A stretch of DNA of 64,000 bases, from contig NZ_NIST01000001.1 of assembly GCF_002335745.1 (NCBI RefSeq), positions 3,844,354 through 3,908,353 on the forward strand, read 5' to 3'. Numbering within the stretch: the first letter of the stretch is position 1; each line of letters opens with the position of its first letter. A model generated the notes under the pieces. That model did not search any database, had not been told where the DNA came from, and saw only the letters and a program-made list of their open reading frames with translations. This document shows positions 56,583-64,000 of this stretch, piece by piece. Source of the stretch: Evansella halocellulosilytica. Its GTDB lineage: Bacteria; Bacillota; Bacilli; Bacillales; Salisediminibacteriaceae. A program made the translations under genes and the position numbers.

Positions 56583-56813
56583 TTATACATCGATTATAAT
56601 CATATCTGTACCGATTTTTTTTATTTGGTTCCAATACACTGTCACTTCTTTTTCACGCTTTCCTAAACCGAACCACTTCAAGGTAGGAATAACAAAAGCT
56701 TCAATTTGACCGTTATTTTCATCAATTAATAAATCAGTCTGACCTAACACGCCAAGACGCTGCCCTTTTGAATAATCAATAATTTCTTTATTGCTTATTT
56801 CACTTAATCTCAT
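56583..56813 (-). CDS. ymxH: PRC-barrel sporulation protein YlmC/YmxH
   Basis: A 76-residue PRC-barrel protein (MRLSEISNKEIIDYSKGQRLG; FGLGKREKEVTVYWNQIKKIG; DMIIIDV) of the YlmC/YmxH family, conserved in spore formers; molecular role unknown. ATG 56813 follows GGGGGC. Between mlpA and spoVFA as in B. subtilis. Confidence 0.93.
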   Translation of the reverse strand: MRLSEISNKEIIDYSKGQRLGVLGQTDLLIDENNGQIEAFVIPTLKWFGLGKREKEVTVYWNQIKKIGTDMIIIDV

Positions 56814-56891
56814 TATGACGGCCCCCTCATGTTGTTTTTACCATCATATGATATTAAGCTTGAAACATGCTCTGTTTCGTTAAATGAATAA

Positions 56892-58130
56892 TTAGTGAAC
56901 ATTTTTCGGCAGTTTTCCTTCTTGACTAATTAATGTTAAAGCATATGGATGATTAAAAATACTTTTAGCCGTTTTCTGGACTTGATCAGTTGTTACCAGA
57001 TCAATTTCTTGTGTAATTTCATCTAGTGTGCGGTGACGCCCCAGCATTAATTCATTTTTTCCATTTCTGCTCATTCTGCTGTTTGTACTTTCTAATCCAA
57101 GCATAAGACTACCTTTCAATTGTTCTTTCCCATTGTTTAATTCTTTTTCTGAGATTCCATTTTCTTTTAATTCACCGACAGTATGCATCATAACATTAAA
57201 CAATTCATCTACCTGCTCTTGAGCAGCACCAGCATAAATCGTTAGCATTCCAGAATCATGAAAGGAAGAATGATAGGAAAAGACGGAATAGGCAAGCCCT
57301 CTTTTTTCTCTAACTTCTTGAAAAAGCCGACTGCTCATAGAACCTCCAAGAGTATTGTTTAAGAGAATTAAACTGTAAATATCTTTATTCTCAACCGGAA
57401 TTCCTTCATATCCTATACAAAAATGAGCTTGCTCAGTATCTTTCTTTCGCGTCAAATATTGTTGTTTGAACTGAGGCTTTTGTAAACGTTTCTTCAATGA
57501 TGAACCTTTCATCAAGGAAAAAACGTTCTGAACGTATTCTACAAAGGATTCATCAACATTGCCGCAAATCGAAATAACGACATTGTCTGCGTGATAATAT
57601 TGTTCCATATAATGTCTTAATGAATCGCTAGAAAAGCTTTGCAACGTCTCTTCCGTACCTAAAATGGGATAGCCAAGTGAATGGTCTCCATAACATGCCT
57701 TACTTAATAAATCATGGATAATATCATCTGGAGTATCTTCGCACATTTTAATTTCTTCAAGCACAACACCTTTTTCCTTTAGCAACTCATTTGCTTCAAA
57801 CGTCGAATTGAAATACATGTCAGATAACACATCTACTGCATGCTCAGCGTGTGTATCTAATACTTTCGCATAGTAGCAAGTATATTCCTTAGACGTAAAT
57901 GCATTTACATGGCCACCAATAGAATCAAAGGATTCTGCAATCTGTTGAGCTGTTCGATTTTTTGTTCCTTTAAAAAACATATGTTCTAAAAAGTGTGAAA
58001 CACCATTTTCATCTTTGTTTTCGAATCTCGAACCAGTTCCTATCCAAATACCGATTGAAACAGATCGTACTGTATGATTAGGTTCAAAAATTATTCTTAA
58101 GCCATTCTCTCCTACGAAGCGTTTAATCAC
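56892..58130 (-). CDS. mlpA: M16-family zinc peptidase MlpA (YmxG)
   Basis: A 412-residue peptidase of the processing-peptidase family. The zinc motif HFLEHMFFKG (HxxEH) is near residue 47 and the third ligand glutamate is in VVLEEIKMCEDTPDD near 125; REKRGLAYSVFSYHSSF near 285 is the substrate-binding R/Y block. GTG 58130 follows GGAGG. Third M16 gene in this window after ymfF and ymfH. Confidence 0.94.
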   Translation of the reverse strand: MIKRFVGENGLRIIFEPNHTVRSVSIGIWIGTGSRFENKDENGVSHFLEHMFFKGTKNRTAQQIAESFDSIGGHVNAFTSKEYTCYYAKVLDTHAEHAVDVLSDMYFNSTFEANELLKEKGVVLEEIKMCEDTPDDIIHDLLSKACYGDHSLGYPILGTEETLQSFSSDSLRHYMEQYYHADNVVISICGNVDESFVEYVQNVFSLMKGSSLKKRLQKPQFKQQYLTRKKDTEQAHFCIGYEGIPVENKDIYSLILLNNTLGGSMSSRLFQEVREKRGLAYSVFSYHSSFHDSGMLTIYAGAAQEQVDELFNVMMHTVGELKENGISEKELNNGKEQLKGSLMLGLESTNSRMSRNGKNELMLGRHRTLDEITQEIDLVTTDQVQKTAKSIFNHPYALTLISQEGKLPKNVH

Positions 58131-58158
58131 AATGAACCTCCTAAATTTTTGCTCACTA

Positions 58159-59130
58159 TTATTGAGTAGCGAAATTTAATCTCTTTTCACTTAATGTTTC
58201 TCCAACTGGACCTATTGTCAGTCCTTTATCCTGGATACCGTCAATCATCATTTGTAACCCGTTTACAGTAGATGAAGTCGGGTGCATTAATATTAATGAA
58301 CCAGCTTCTGTTTTATTTATAACACGACTGGCCATATCTTGTGGATTGGGCTTTTTCCAATCGACTGTATCTACAGTCCATAGTATTGTAAAAAGATCCA
58401 AATCTCTTGCGATATCTACAACGTCTTGACGATAACTTCCACTAGGTGGAGCAAACCAGTCAGGTTTAATATTTAAGGTTGCCTCAATCATTTGATTTGT
58501 TTTCGAAATTTCTTCTTCAATTCGATCTCTAGATAAATTTTTCATATTAGGGTGTGAATAAGCGTGATTTCCTATCTCATGACCTTCTTCAACAATCATC
58601 TTAGCAAGTTTTGGATTGTTCTTCACCCAAGAGCCATCTAAATAAAATGTACTCGAAATTTCGTTTTCGTTTAATATCTTTAAAAGATCAGGAATATACT
58701 CATTTCCCCAGGCAACATTAACCATAAACGAAACCATCGGTTTATCCTGATTCCCTCTATAAACCGGTGATGGGGGCAAATCATTTAATGTAACTTCCGG
58801 TTTGACCTGGTCAAACACAATATCGCCTTCATTAAAGCTTCCTGCTTTCTTCATTTTTTCATACGTTTCAGGTACATTTATTTTTAAGCCATTATAACCA
58901 GGGATGGCTTTCCATACTTTATCGATGACAGCATCTTGAGGAGCAATTTCATATTGTTGCTTTTTACTTAATATTTCTAAATAAAGCGGGTCTTCATTCT
59001 TCATAACAACTTCTGCCCGGTCATGGAGTTCCATAATATATCCTTTAGTTATTGGATGTTGTGTGCTAGAAAAAGTAATAATAAAAATCATAGCAAATGT
59101 ACATAATTGTATAATCCATTTTTTAAACAT
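58159..59130 (-). CDS. ylxY: Polysaccharide deacetylase-like sporulation protein YlxY
   Basis: A 323-residue exported protein: N-terminal hydrophobic segment (IIQLCTFAMIFIITFSST, ~6-23) then a NodB-type domain (~128-310). The NodB motif with histidine ligands is present (GHEIGNHAYSHPNMKNLSR, near 185), but the first motif, usually TFDDG, reads MVNVAWGNEY, so the catalytic aspartates are missing. It may bind rather than deacetylate glycans; the B. subtilis protein shows the same loss as far as I recall. ATG 59130 follows GAGGAGGG. Between mlpA and pnp. Confidence 0.91.
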   Translation of the reverse strand: MFKKWIIQLCTFAMIFIITFSSTQHPITKGYIMELHDRAEVVMKNEDPLYLEILSKKQQYEIAPQDAVIDKVWKAIPGYNGLKINVPETYEKMKKAGSFNEGDIVFDQVKPEVTLNDLPPSPVYRGNQDKPMVSFMVNVAWGNEYIPDLLKILNENEISSTFYLDGSWVKNNPKLAKMIVEEGHEIGNHAYSHPNMKNLSRDRIEEEISKTNQMIEATLNIKPDWFAPPSGSYRQDVVDIARDLDLFTILWTVDTVDWKKPNPQDMASRVINKTEAGSLILMHPTSSTVNGLQMMIDGIQDKGLTIGPVGETLSEKRLNFATQ

Positions 59131-59212
59131 ACCTTGTCCCTCCTCACCATTAAACTATGCATGAGGCAAGGAGTATAGAACGAATCAAATCTTAAGTTTA
59201 TATGTATAGAAA

Positions 59213-59236
59213 GAGACCGGGAATGATCCCAGTCTC
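59213..59236 (-). terminator. Terminator of pnp
   Basis: GAGACCGGGA and TCCCAGTCTC pair with one mismatch around ATGA; minus tail TTTCTATAC. It lies a few bases past the pnp stop. Confidence 0.75.
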
Positions 59237-59239
59237 ATA

Positions 59240-61339
59240 TTATTCGCTCTTCTCTTCGTCTGGAAGAACAGCTTTACGTGATAAATTTACCCGACCTTGT
59301 CCATCAATCTCAGTTACTTTAACGAGGATTTCATCTCCGATCGATACGACATCTTCGACTTTTTTCACACGCTCTTTCGCTAACTGTGAAATGTGAACAA
59401 GACCATCTTTTCCTTTGAAAAGTTCAACAAATGCGCCAAATTTCTCGATTCGTTTCACTTTCCCTAAATATGTCTGTCCAACTTCGACTTCACGAATAAT
59501 ATCTTCAATCGTCTGCTTAGCTTTCTCATTCATTTGTTGGTCAGTCGAAGAAATATAGACTGTACCATCTTGTTCAATATCAATCTTAACACCAGTATCT
59601 TCAATAATTTGATTAATCATTTTCCCGCTCGGTCCAATGACGTCTCTAATTTTATCAGGATGGATCTTCATTGTTAAGATTTTAGGGGCATAGTCACTCA
59701 ATTCTTGACGAGGCTCTGGGATTGCTGCTAGCATATTGTCAAGAATTTTCATGCGGCCGTCTTTCGCTTGAGCAAGTGCTTCTTCTAAAACATTTCGATC
59801 AATACCTTCGATCTTAATATCCATCTGTAAGGCTGTGACACCATTTGCTGTACCGGCTACCTTAAAGTCCATATCACCTAAAGCATCTTCCATTCCTTGA
59901 ATGTCTGTCAACACAGAGACGTCTTCTCCATCTTTAACGAGTCCCATTGCAATTCCGGCAACTGGTGCTTTCATTGGTACACCTGCGGCCATCATTGCTA
60001 GAGTACTTGCACAAATACTCGCTTGTGAAGTAGAGCCATTTGACTCCAATACTTCAGATACAAGACGAATTGTATAAGGAAACTCTTCCTCTGATGGAAT
60101 CACTTGTTCAAGTGCGCGCTCTCCCAATGCACCATGTCCAATTTCACGTCGTCCCGGTCCACGAATCGGTCCAGTTTCACCAACACTAAATTGCGGGAAG
60201 TTATAATGGTGCATAAATCGTTTTGACTCTTCAATACCTAGGCCATCTAGTACTTGTACATCTCCGAGTGCACCAAGAGTACATACACTCAATGCTTGTG
60301 TTTGCCCCCGTGTAAACAATCCAGAACCGTGTGTTCGAGCTAAAATATCTACTTCTGAAGATAGTGGGCGAATTTCGTCAATTTTACGGCCGTCAGGTCT
60401 AACCTTATCTTTCGTTATTAATTTTCGAACTACTTCTTTTAAGATTTTATCTAAAACCTCTTTTGCTTCACCTGAACGATCATCCTCGTCTGTTACATAT
60501 TCCTCAGTAACACGGTCAATGACGTCTTTAATTGCAGCTTCTCTCGCATGTTTTTCTACGACCATCGCTGCTTCTTTTAAGTCTGCTTCAGCTTTCCCGC
60601 GAATTTCCGTTTCAAAGTCTTGATCTACCTGCATCAATTGAACATCAAATTTTTCTTTTCCAACTTCTTCAATAATTTTTTCTTGGAAAGCAATTAATCG
60701 TTTAATCTCATCATGACCAAACATGATCGCTTCGAGCATTGTTTCTTCAGGAACTTCTTTCGCTCCAGCTTCTACCATATTAATCGCATCTTTTGTTCCA
60801 GCAACGACTAACTCAAGGTCACTTTCTTCTAATTGAGCAGGGGTTGGGTTTATGACAAATTCATTATTTAATCGCCCAACAGTTACGCCTGCTATTGGTC
60901 CTTCGAATGGAATATCTGAAACCGATAGTGCTAAAGAGGAGCCGATCATTGCAGCCATTTCTGGAGAACAATCTTGGTCATTACTCATGACAATACTGAT
61001 AACTTGTACGTCATTTCGAAATCCATTTGGAAATAATGGTCTGATAGGTCTATCAATTAAACGACTTGTTAATACAGCATGATCACTCGGACGGCCCTCA
61101 CGTTTGATAAACCCTCCAGGTATTTTTCCCGCTGCATATAAGCGCTCTTCATAGTTTACAGTTAACGGAAAAAACGGTAAATCTTTTGGTTCTTTAGATG
61201 CTGTAGCTGTTGATAATACTGCCGTATCACCATATCGAACCATCACAGCTCCGTTTGCTTGTTTTGCGAATGCACCGACTTCAAACGATAGCGTTCTACC
61301 GGCCCATTCCATTGAGAATATTTGTTTTTCTTGTTCCAT
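59240..61339 (-). CDS. pnp: Polynucleotide phosphorylase
   Basis: A 699-residue 3'-5' exoribonuclease that uses phosphate. Two RNase PH domains (start [41 protein letters not shown]; second core with [17 protein letters not shown] and [19 protein letters not shown]), then a KH domain ([15 protein letters not shown] near 560) and an S1 domain ([20 protein letters not shown] near 622). ATG 61339 follows GAGGGG. It partners RNase Y in the degradosome-like network. Confidence 0.98.
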   Translation of the reverse strand: MEQEKQIFSMEWAGRTLSFEVGAFAKQANGAVMVRYGDTAVLSTATASKEPKDLPFFPLTVNYEERLYAAGKIPGGFIKREGRPSDHAVLTSRLIDRPIRPLFPNGFRNDVQVISIVMSNDQDCSPEMAAMIGSSLALSVSDIPFEGPIAGVTVGRLNNEFVINPTPAQLEESDLELVVAGTKDAINMVEAGAKEVPEETMLEAIMFGHDEIKRLIAFQEKIIEEVGKEKFDVQLMQVDQDFETEIRGKAEADLKEAAMVVEKHAREAAIKDVIDRVTEEYVTDEDDRSGEAKEVLDKILKEVVRKLITKDKVRPDGRKIDEIRPLSSEVDILARTHGSGLFTRGQTQALSVCTLGALGDVQVLDGLGIEESKRFMHHYNFPQFSVGETGPIRGPGRREIGHGALGERALEQVIPSEEEFPYTIRLVSEVLESNGSTSQASICASTLAMMAAGVPMKAPVAGIAMGLVKDGEDVSVLTDIQGMEDALGDMDFKVAGTANGVTALQMDIKIEGIDRNVLEEALAQAKDGRMKILDNMLAAIPEPRQELSDYAPKILTMKIHPDKIRDVIGPSGKMINQIIEDTGVKIDIEQDGTVYISSTDQQMNEKAKQTIEDIIREVEVGQTYLGKVKRIEKFGAFVELFKGKDGLVHISQLAKERVKKVEDVVSIGDEILVKVTEIDGQGRVNLSRKAVLPDEEKSE

Positions 61340-61725
61340 CTTTACGAGTACCCCTCTCGTCCTTTTAATTCGCCTACTATGAATATTGTTGGCTTTTTTT
61401 TATGTACTAAACATGTTGATCTGAAAATTGTTGTACGTGTATGAATATGGAAACAATCACCTATTGAAATTTCCCTAAGACTTATCATAACAAAAAATAA
61501 TGAAAGAAGAAATAGTTTGTCATTTGCCCCAAAGACGACATGTGCCCGTGTCAAAAATATTTTCACTGATTGCTGTTATATAAATCATATAAATGACCGA
61601 ACGTCTAGAGACCCTCTCTGCTACTAAATGCACTACTTTCCCCTAAAGGATGATGAATGCGAATTAACTGTAATGCCTTTCTAATTACACGAAAAAAAGC
61701 GGGGCGAAGCCCGCTTTCTTAGTTA
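61340..61725. other. Leader of pnp and rpsO terminator
   Basis: 386 bases. The rpsO terminator lies at 61696-61717; the rest is the pnp leader. A 74-codon minus-strand frame at 61342-61566 overlaps the leader and has no ribosome site or similarity I recognise. Confidence 0.55.
61696..61717 (-). terminator. Terminator of rpsO
   Basis: AAAGCGGG (61696-61703) pairs with CCCGCTTT (61710-61717); minus tail TTTTTCGTG. Confidence 0.88.
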
Positions 61726-61995
61726 TTATCGACGTAAACCAAGTTTGTCAACAAGCTGACGGTAACGTGTAACATCTTTGTTACGTAAGTACGTAAGTAA
61801 ATTACGACGCTGACCGACCATTTTAAGAAGACCACGACGTGAATGGTGATCTTTCTTATGTGTACGCAAATGCTCGTTAAGCGTGTTGATTTGCTCAGTT
61901 AGGATAGCTACTTGTACTTCTGGAGAACCAGTGTCGTTCTCATGAGTTTTGAAATCTTGAATAATTTCATTTTTGCGTTCTTGAGTTAATGCCAT
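61726..61995 (-). CDS. rpsO: 30S ribosomal protein S15
   Basis: An 89-residue protein that binds 16S rRNA early in 30S assembly. [41 protein letters not shown], and [20 protein letters not shown] are invariant family blocks. ATG 61995 with AAGGAGGTGG upstream; the longer frame to 62076 is a leader read-through. Usually upstream of pnp, as here. Confidence 0.98.
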   Translation of the reverse strand: MALTQERKNEIIQDFKTHENDTGSPEVQVAILTEQINTLNEHLRTHKKDHHSRRGLLKMVGQRRNLLTYLRNKDVTRYRQLVDKLGLRR

Positions 61996-62141
61996 CCTTT
62001 CCACCTCCTTCTGTAAAATCCCCATCTGCCTAGCAAACGTTGGTGAATCGTGTCGCCAAGCATTGGTTATGAACATTATATAGCATACTAGTTTTCAATT
62101 ATAATTTCAAGTATGAATAAAAATTATGTCCTTTTTTAGGT

Positions 62142-63071
62142 TTAATTTAATATTACTTTCGCTACTTCTGCATCTGAATTAATTTGAGTGATCAATTGAT
62201 CAACTGATTCAAATTTCTTTTCCCCTCTTATATGCGAAACCCAGTAAATCGTTATTTCTTTACCATAAACATTGCTATTAAAGTCAAATATGTGAACTTC
62301 TATTGAAGGCTCGCTCGGTTTTTGATCATGGAATGTTGGTTTATAGCCAATGTTACAGACCCCTTTAAAGTGTTCACCGTCAACCTCACCTTCAACAGCA
62401 TACACTCCGACTGCAGGAAGGTGTGATTGCTTTAGTGGTTTAATATTTGCCGTCGGAAAGCCGATCGTTCTTCCACGCTGCTCACCTTGTACGACAATGC
62501 CAGACGTTTCATATCTGCGGCCTAGTAAATGACATATCTCTCCCATACTTCCATTTTCCAATGCTTCTCGAATTCTTGTTGAACTGATTTTTTCTCCTTT
62601 ATCTTCAACTGGCGGAATCGTTGTTGACGAAATTTTATTTCTAGAATGAAAAGGGAGGGTTTCCATCGTACCTTTCCCCAACCTACCGTATGTGTAATCA
62701 AATCCAGCAACAACATGCTCTACATTTAAATCTATTAAATAACGGTCAACAAATTGTTGAGGAGTAAGTTCAGAAAATGGCTTGTTAAATGTAATGACAA
62801 ACAAATAATCGATCCCTAGTGATTCGATGAGCTCTTCTTTCCGTTTTAGAGGCGTTAAATATTTAATCCCATTCCCTTTACGGAGAACCTCTTTCGGATG
62901 AGGGAAAAAGGTCATTACTCCAGCTTTGCAACCTCGTTTATTAGCTTCTTCCTTTGCCGTTACAATTACTTTTTGATGTCCTTTATGAACACCATCAAAA
63001 AATCCTAATGCAAGAACTATTGAAGGCATCCCCGTTAACTGATGGGGGTGCGATATATATATCGTTTCCAT
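62142..63071 (-). CDS. ribF: Bifunctional riboflavin kinase / FAD synthetase
   Basis: A 309-residue enzyme (RibC in B. subtilis) that turns riboflavin to FMN and FAD. The FAD-synthetase half has LGFFDGVHKGHQKVI near 22-36 and EHVVAGFDYTYGRLGKG near 115; EKISSTRIREALENG follows. The kinase half (~185-309) starts GEQRGRTIGFPTANIKP and has GVCNIGYKPTF. ATG 63071 follows AGAGGTGG. Located between truB and rpsO. Confidence 0.96.
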   Translation of the reverse strand: METIYISHPHQLTGMPSIVLALGFFDGVHKGHQKVIVTAKEEANKRGCKAGVMTFFPHPKEVLRKGNGIKYLTPLKRKEELIESLGIDYLFVITFNKPFSELTPQQFVDRYLIDLNVEHVVAGFDYTYGRLGKGTMETLPFHSRNKISSTTIPPVEDKGEKISSTRIREALENGSMGEICHLLGRRYETSGIVVQGEQRGRTIGFPTANIKPLKQSHLPAVGVYAVEGEVDGEHFKGVCNIGYKPTFHDQKPSEPSIEVHIFDFNSNVYGKEITIYWVSHIRGEKKFESVDQLITQINSDAEVAKVILN

Positions 63072-63150
63072 GCTGCCACCTCTATTTTAGCTATGGAGTG
63101 ATGATATGAAAGGATGTTAGTTAGTCAGGAAAACATTCTTTGAGGCTTCT

Positions 63151-63176
63151 TGAAAGCTCGGTTAGCGAGGCTTTCA
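63151..63176 (-). terminator. Hairpin downstream of truB
   Basis: TGAAAGCTCG and CGAGGCTTTCA pair with a one-base bulge. No clear T-run on minus, so it is either a weak terminator or an inter-cistronic hairpin ahead of ribF. Confidence 0.4.
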
Positions 63177-63272
63177 CCTATTATAGCTTCTGTCTTTTCC
63201 TTTAAAACATAAGCTTTTACATATTCTAGCCTCTGGTTTTATAATCGACCCTTTTGTTTTCTTTCACACATT

Positions 63273-64000
63273 CTATTCATTGTTCGTTTTCAGCATTTTT
63301 GCTGGTTTCATCATTCCATGTCGCTTTGGATGTTTTTCATATAATGCTAAACATTCCCCATGTCGATTATACAGAGCTAATAACCTTTCGTCTACGATCT
63401 TTTCTGAAAGAGGTAAAATGGCGCCATTCATTACTTTCTTTTCTGTTTCTTCATTAACTTCTTCTCGCAGATAATTGTTTAAAGCATATTCAAGTGGAAG
63501 CAGTGTCTCTAAAAGATTTTCACTTTCCCTTCGTTCAACCAATTGTTCAAATGTATAGCATTGCTCTTTGGAAAATTGACCCGAAGCTGTTCTCGTTAAA
63601 AGAGACATATGGGCAGGGTATCCAAGCATCTCACCGATCATGACCGACAATGTTCGAATATATGTCCCTTTGCTGCACGTTACCTCAAACTGAAATCGAA
63701 CAAGGTTTTCATTCGTAACTTCAATATCAGATAATAATTTCAACTCATATATGTGTACATTTCGTACTGGTCTTTCGACCGTTTTCCCTTCACGGGCATA
63801 TTCATATAATTTTTTTCCTTTTACTTTGACAGCAGAATACATCGGTGGTATTTGTTCTATTTCACCTATTAATGATTGAAATAAGCGCTCGATTTCGTCC
63901 TTAGATACGTGACGGTCAACTATCTTTTCTTCAACAAGTTCACCAGAAGCATCTTCTGTTGTTGTCGAATACCCTAATGTCACCTCACCAACATACGTTT
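63273..64000 (-). CDS. truB: tRNA pseudouridine(55) synthase TruB, C-terminal part (cut by window edge)
   Basis: Makes pseudouridine 55 in the T-loop of tRNAs. About 242 codons are inside the window; the frame stays open to the right edge with TYVGEVTLGYSTTTEDASGE, so the GTG at 63983 is not the start. PPMYSAVKVKGKKLYEYARE and VTCSKGTYIRTLSVMIGEML are conserved TruB blocks; the catalytic aspartate lies in the missing N-terminal part. The end (HPKRHGMMKPAKML) is the PUA-like tail. ribF follows 200 bases downstream. Confidence 0.94.
   Translation of the reverse strand, partial: TYVGEVTLGYSTTTEDASGELVEEKIVDRHVSKDEIERLFQSLIGEIEQIPPMYSAVKVKGKKLYEYAREGKTVERPVRNVHIYELKLLSDIEVTNENLVRFQFEVTCSKGTYIRTLSVMIGEMLGYPAHMSLLTRTASGQFSKEQCYTFEQLVERRESENLLETLLPLEYALNNYLREEVNEETEKKVMNGAILPLSEKIVDERLLALYNRHGECLALYEKHPKRHGMMKPAKMLKTNNE

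Noticed and set aside
61342-61566. 74-codon minus-strand frame upstream of pnp
   Set aside because: No ribosome site and no recognisable protein features; overlaps the pnp leader.

Overview
This is a 64 kb stretch of the core chromosome of a low-GC, endospore-forming Firmicute of the family Bacillaceae. The evidence is the gene order, which follows the Bacillus subtilis block from truB/ribF to lexA-yneA-yneB-ynzC-tkt (read backwards here), and the sporulation genes cotE, spoVK, spoVS, spoIIIE, spoVFAB, ymxH and ylxY. Nearly every gene is on the minus strand. The exceptions are lexA, a degenerate tyrosine recombinase, and the transposase remnants of one insertion sequence. The very acidic outer linker of the RodZ protein would suit a salt- or alkali-tolerant species, but that is inference and I cannot name the species.

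Layout: 1-3.1 kb holds tkt (cut by the window edge), ynzC, and the SOS pair yneB/yneA facing lexA across three LexA boxes. 3.2-8.6 kb holds glnA, the methionine gamma-lyase-like ynbB, hflX and spoVK; glnR is absent from its usual place. 8.8-19.8 kb holds a degenerate tyrosine recombinase, hfq, miaA, an RsmJ-like methyltransferase, mutL, mutS, an amidoligase-like gene, cotE and ricA. 19.8-30.6 kb holds miaB, kbl, tdh, 2-oxoacid:ferredoxin oxidoreductase korBA, spoVS, ymdB and rny. 31.1-34.0 kb is a chimeric, decayed IS1182-type element sitting inside the recA terminator. 34.0-44.8 kb holds recA, a DEAD-box helicase between recA and cinA, pgsA, rodZ, ymfK, ymfJ, ymfI, ymfH and ymfF. 45.3-56.1 kb holds a GntR regulator, spoIIIE, ylzJ, tepA, dapA, dapG, asd and spoVFBA, without rnjB. 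56.6-64.0 kb holds ymxH, mlpA, ylxY, pnp, rpsO, ribF and truB (cut by the window edge).

How the genes work together: spoVFA/B, asd, dapG and dapA make the diaminopimelate and dipicolinate of cell wall and spore core. mutS/mutL, recA, lexA, yneA and yneB cover mismatch repair and SOS. rny, pnp, hfq, ymdB, ricA, rpsO, truB, miaA and miaB cover RNA decay, translation and RNA modification. kbl/tdh and korAB feed amino-acid carbon into central metabolism.

The unusual content lies between the genes. There are at least four families of short, hairpin-forming interspersed repeats, including a 32-bp tandem array between the GntR gene and spoIIIE. The IS insertion duplicated exactly the stem-loop of a 40-bp perfectly palindromic terminator, and appears to have cut recA off from its U-tract. 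I see no tRNA, rRNA or CRISPR array, and no complete prophage or defence system.
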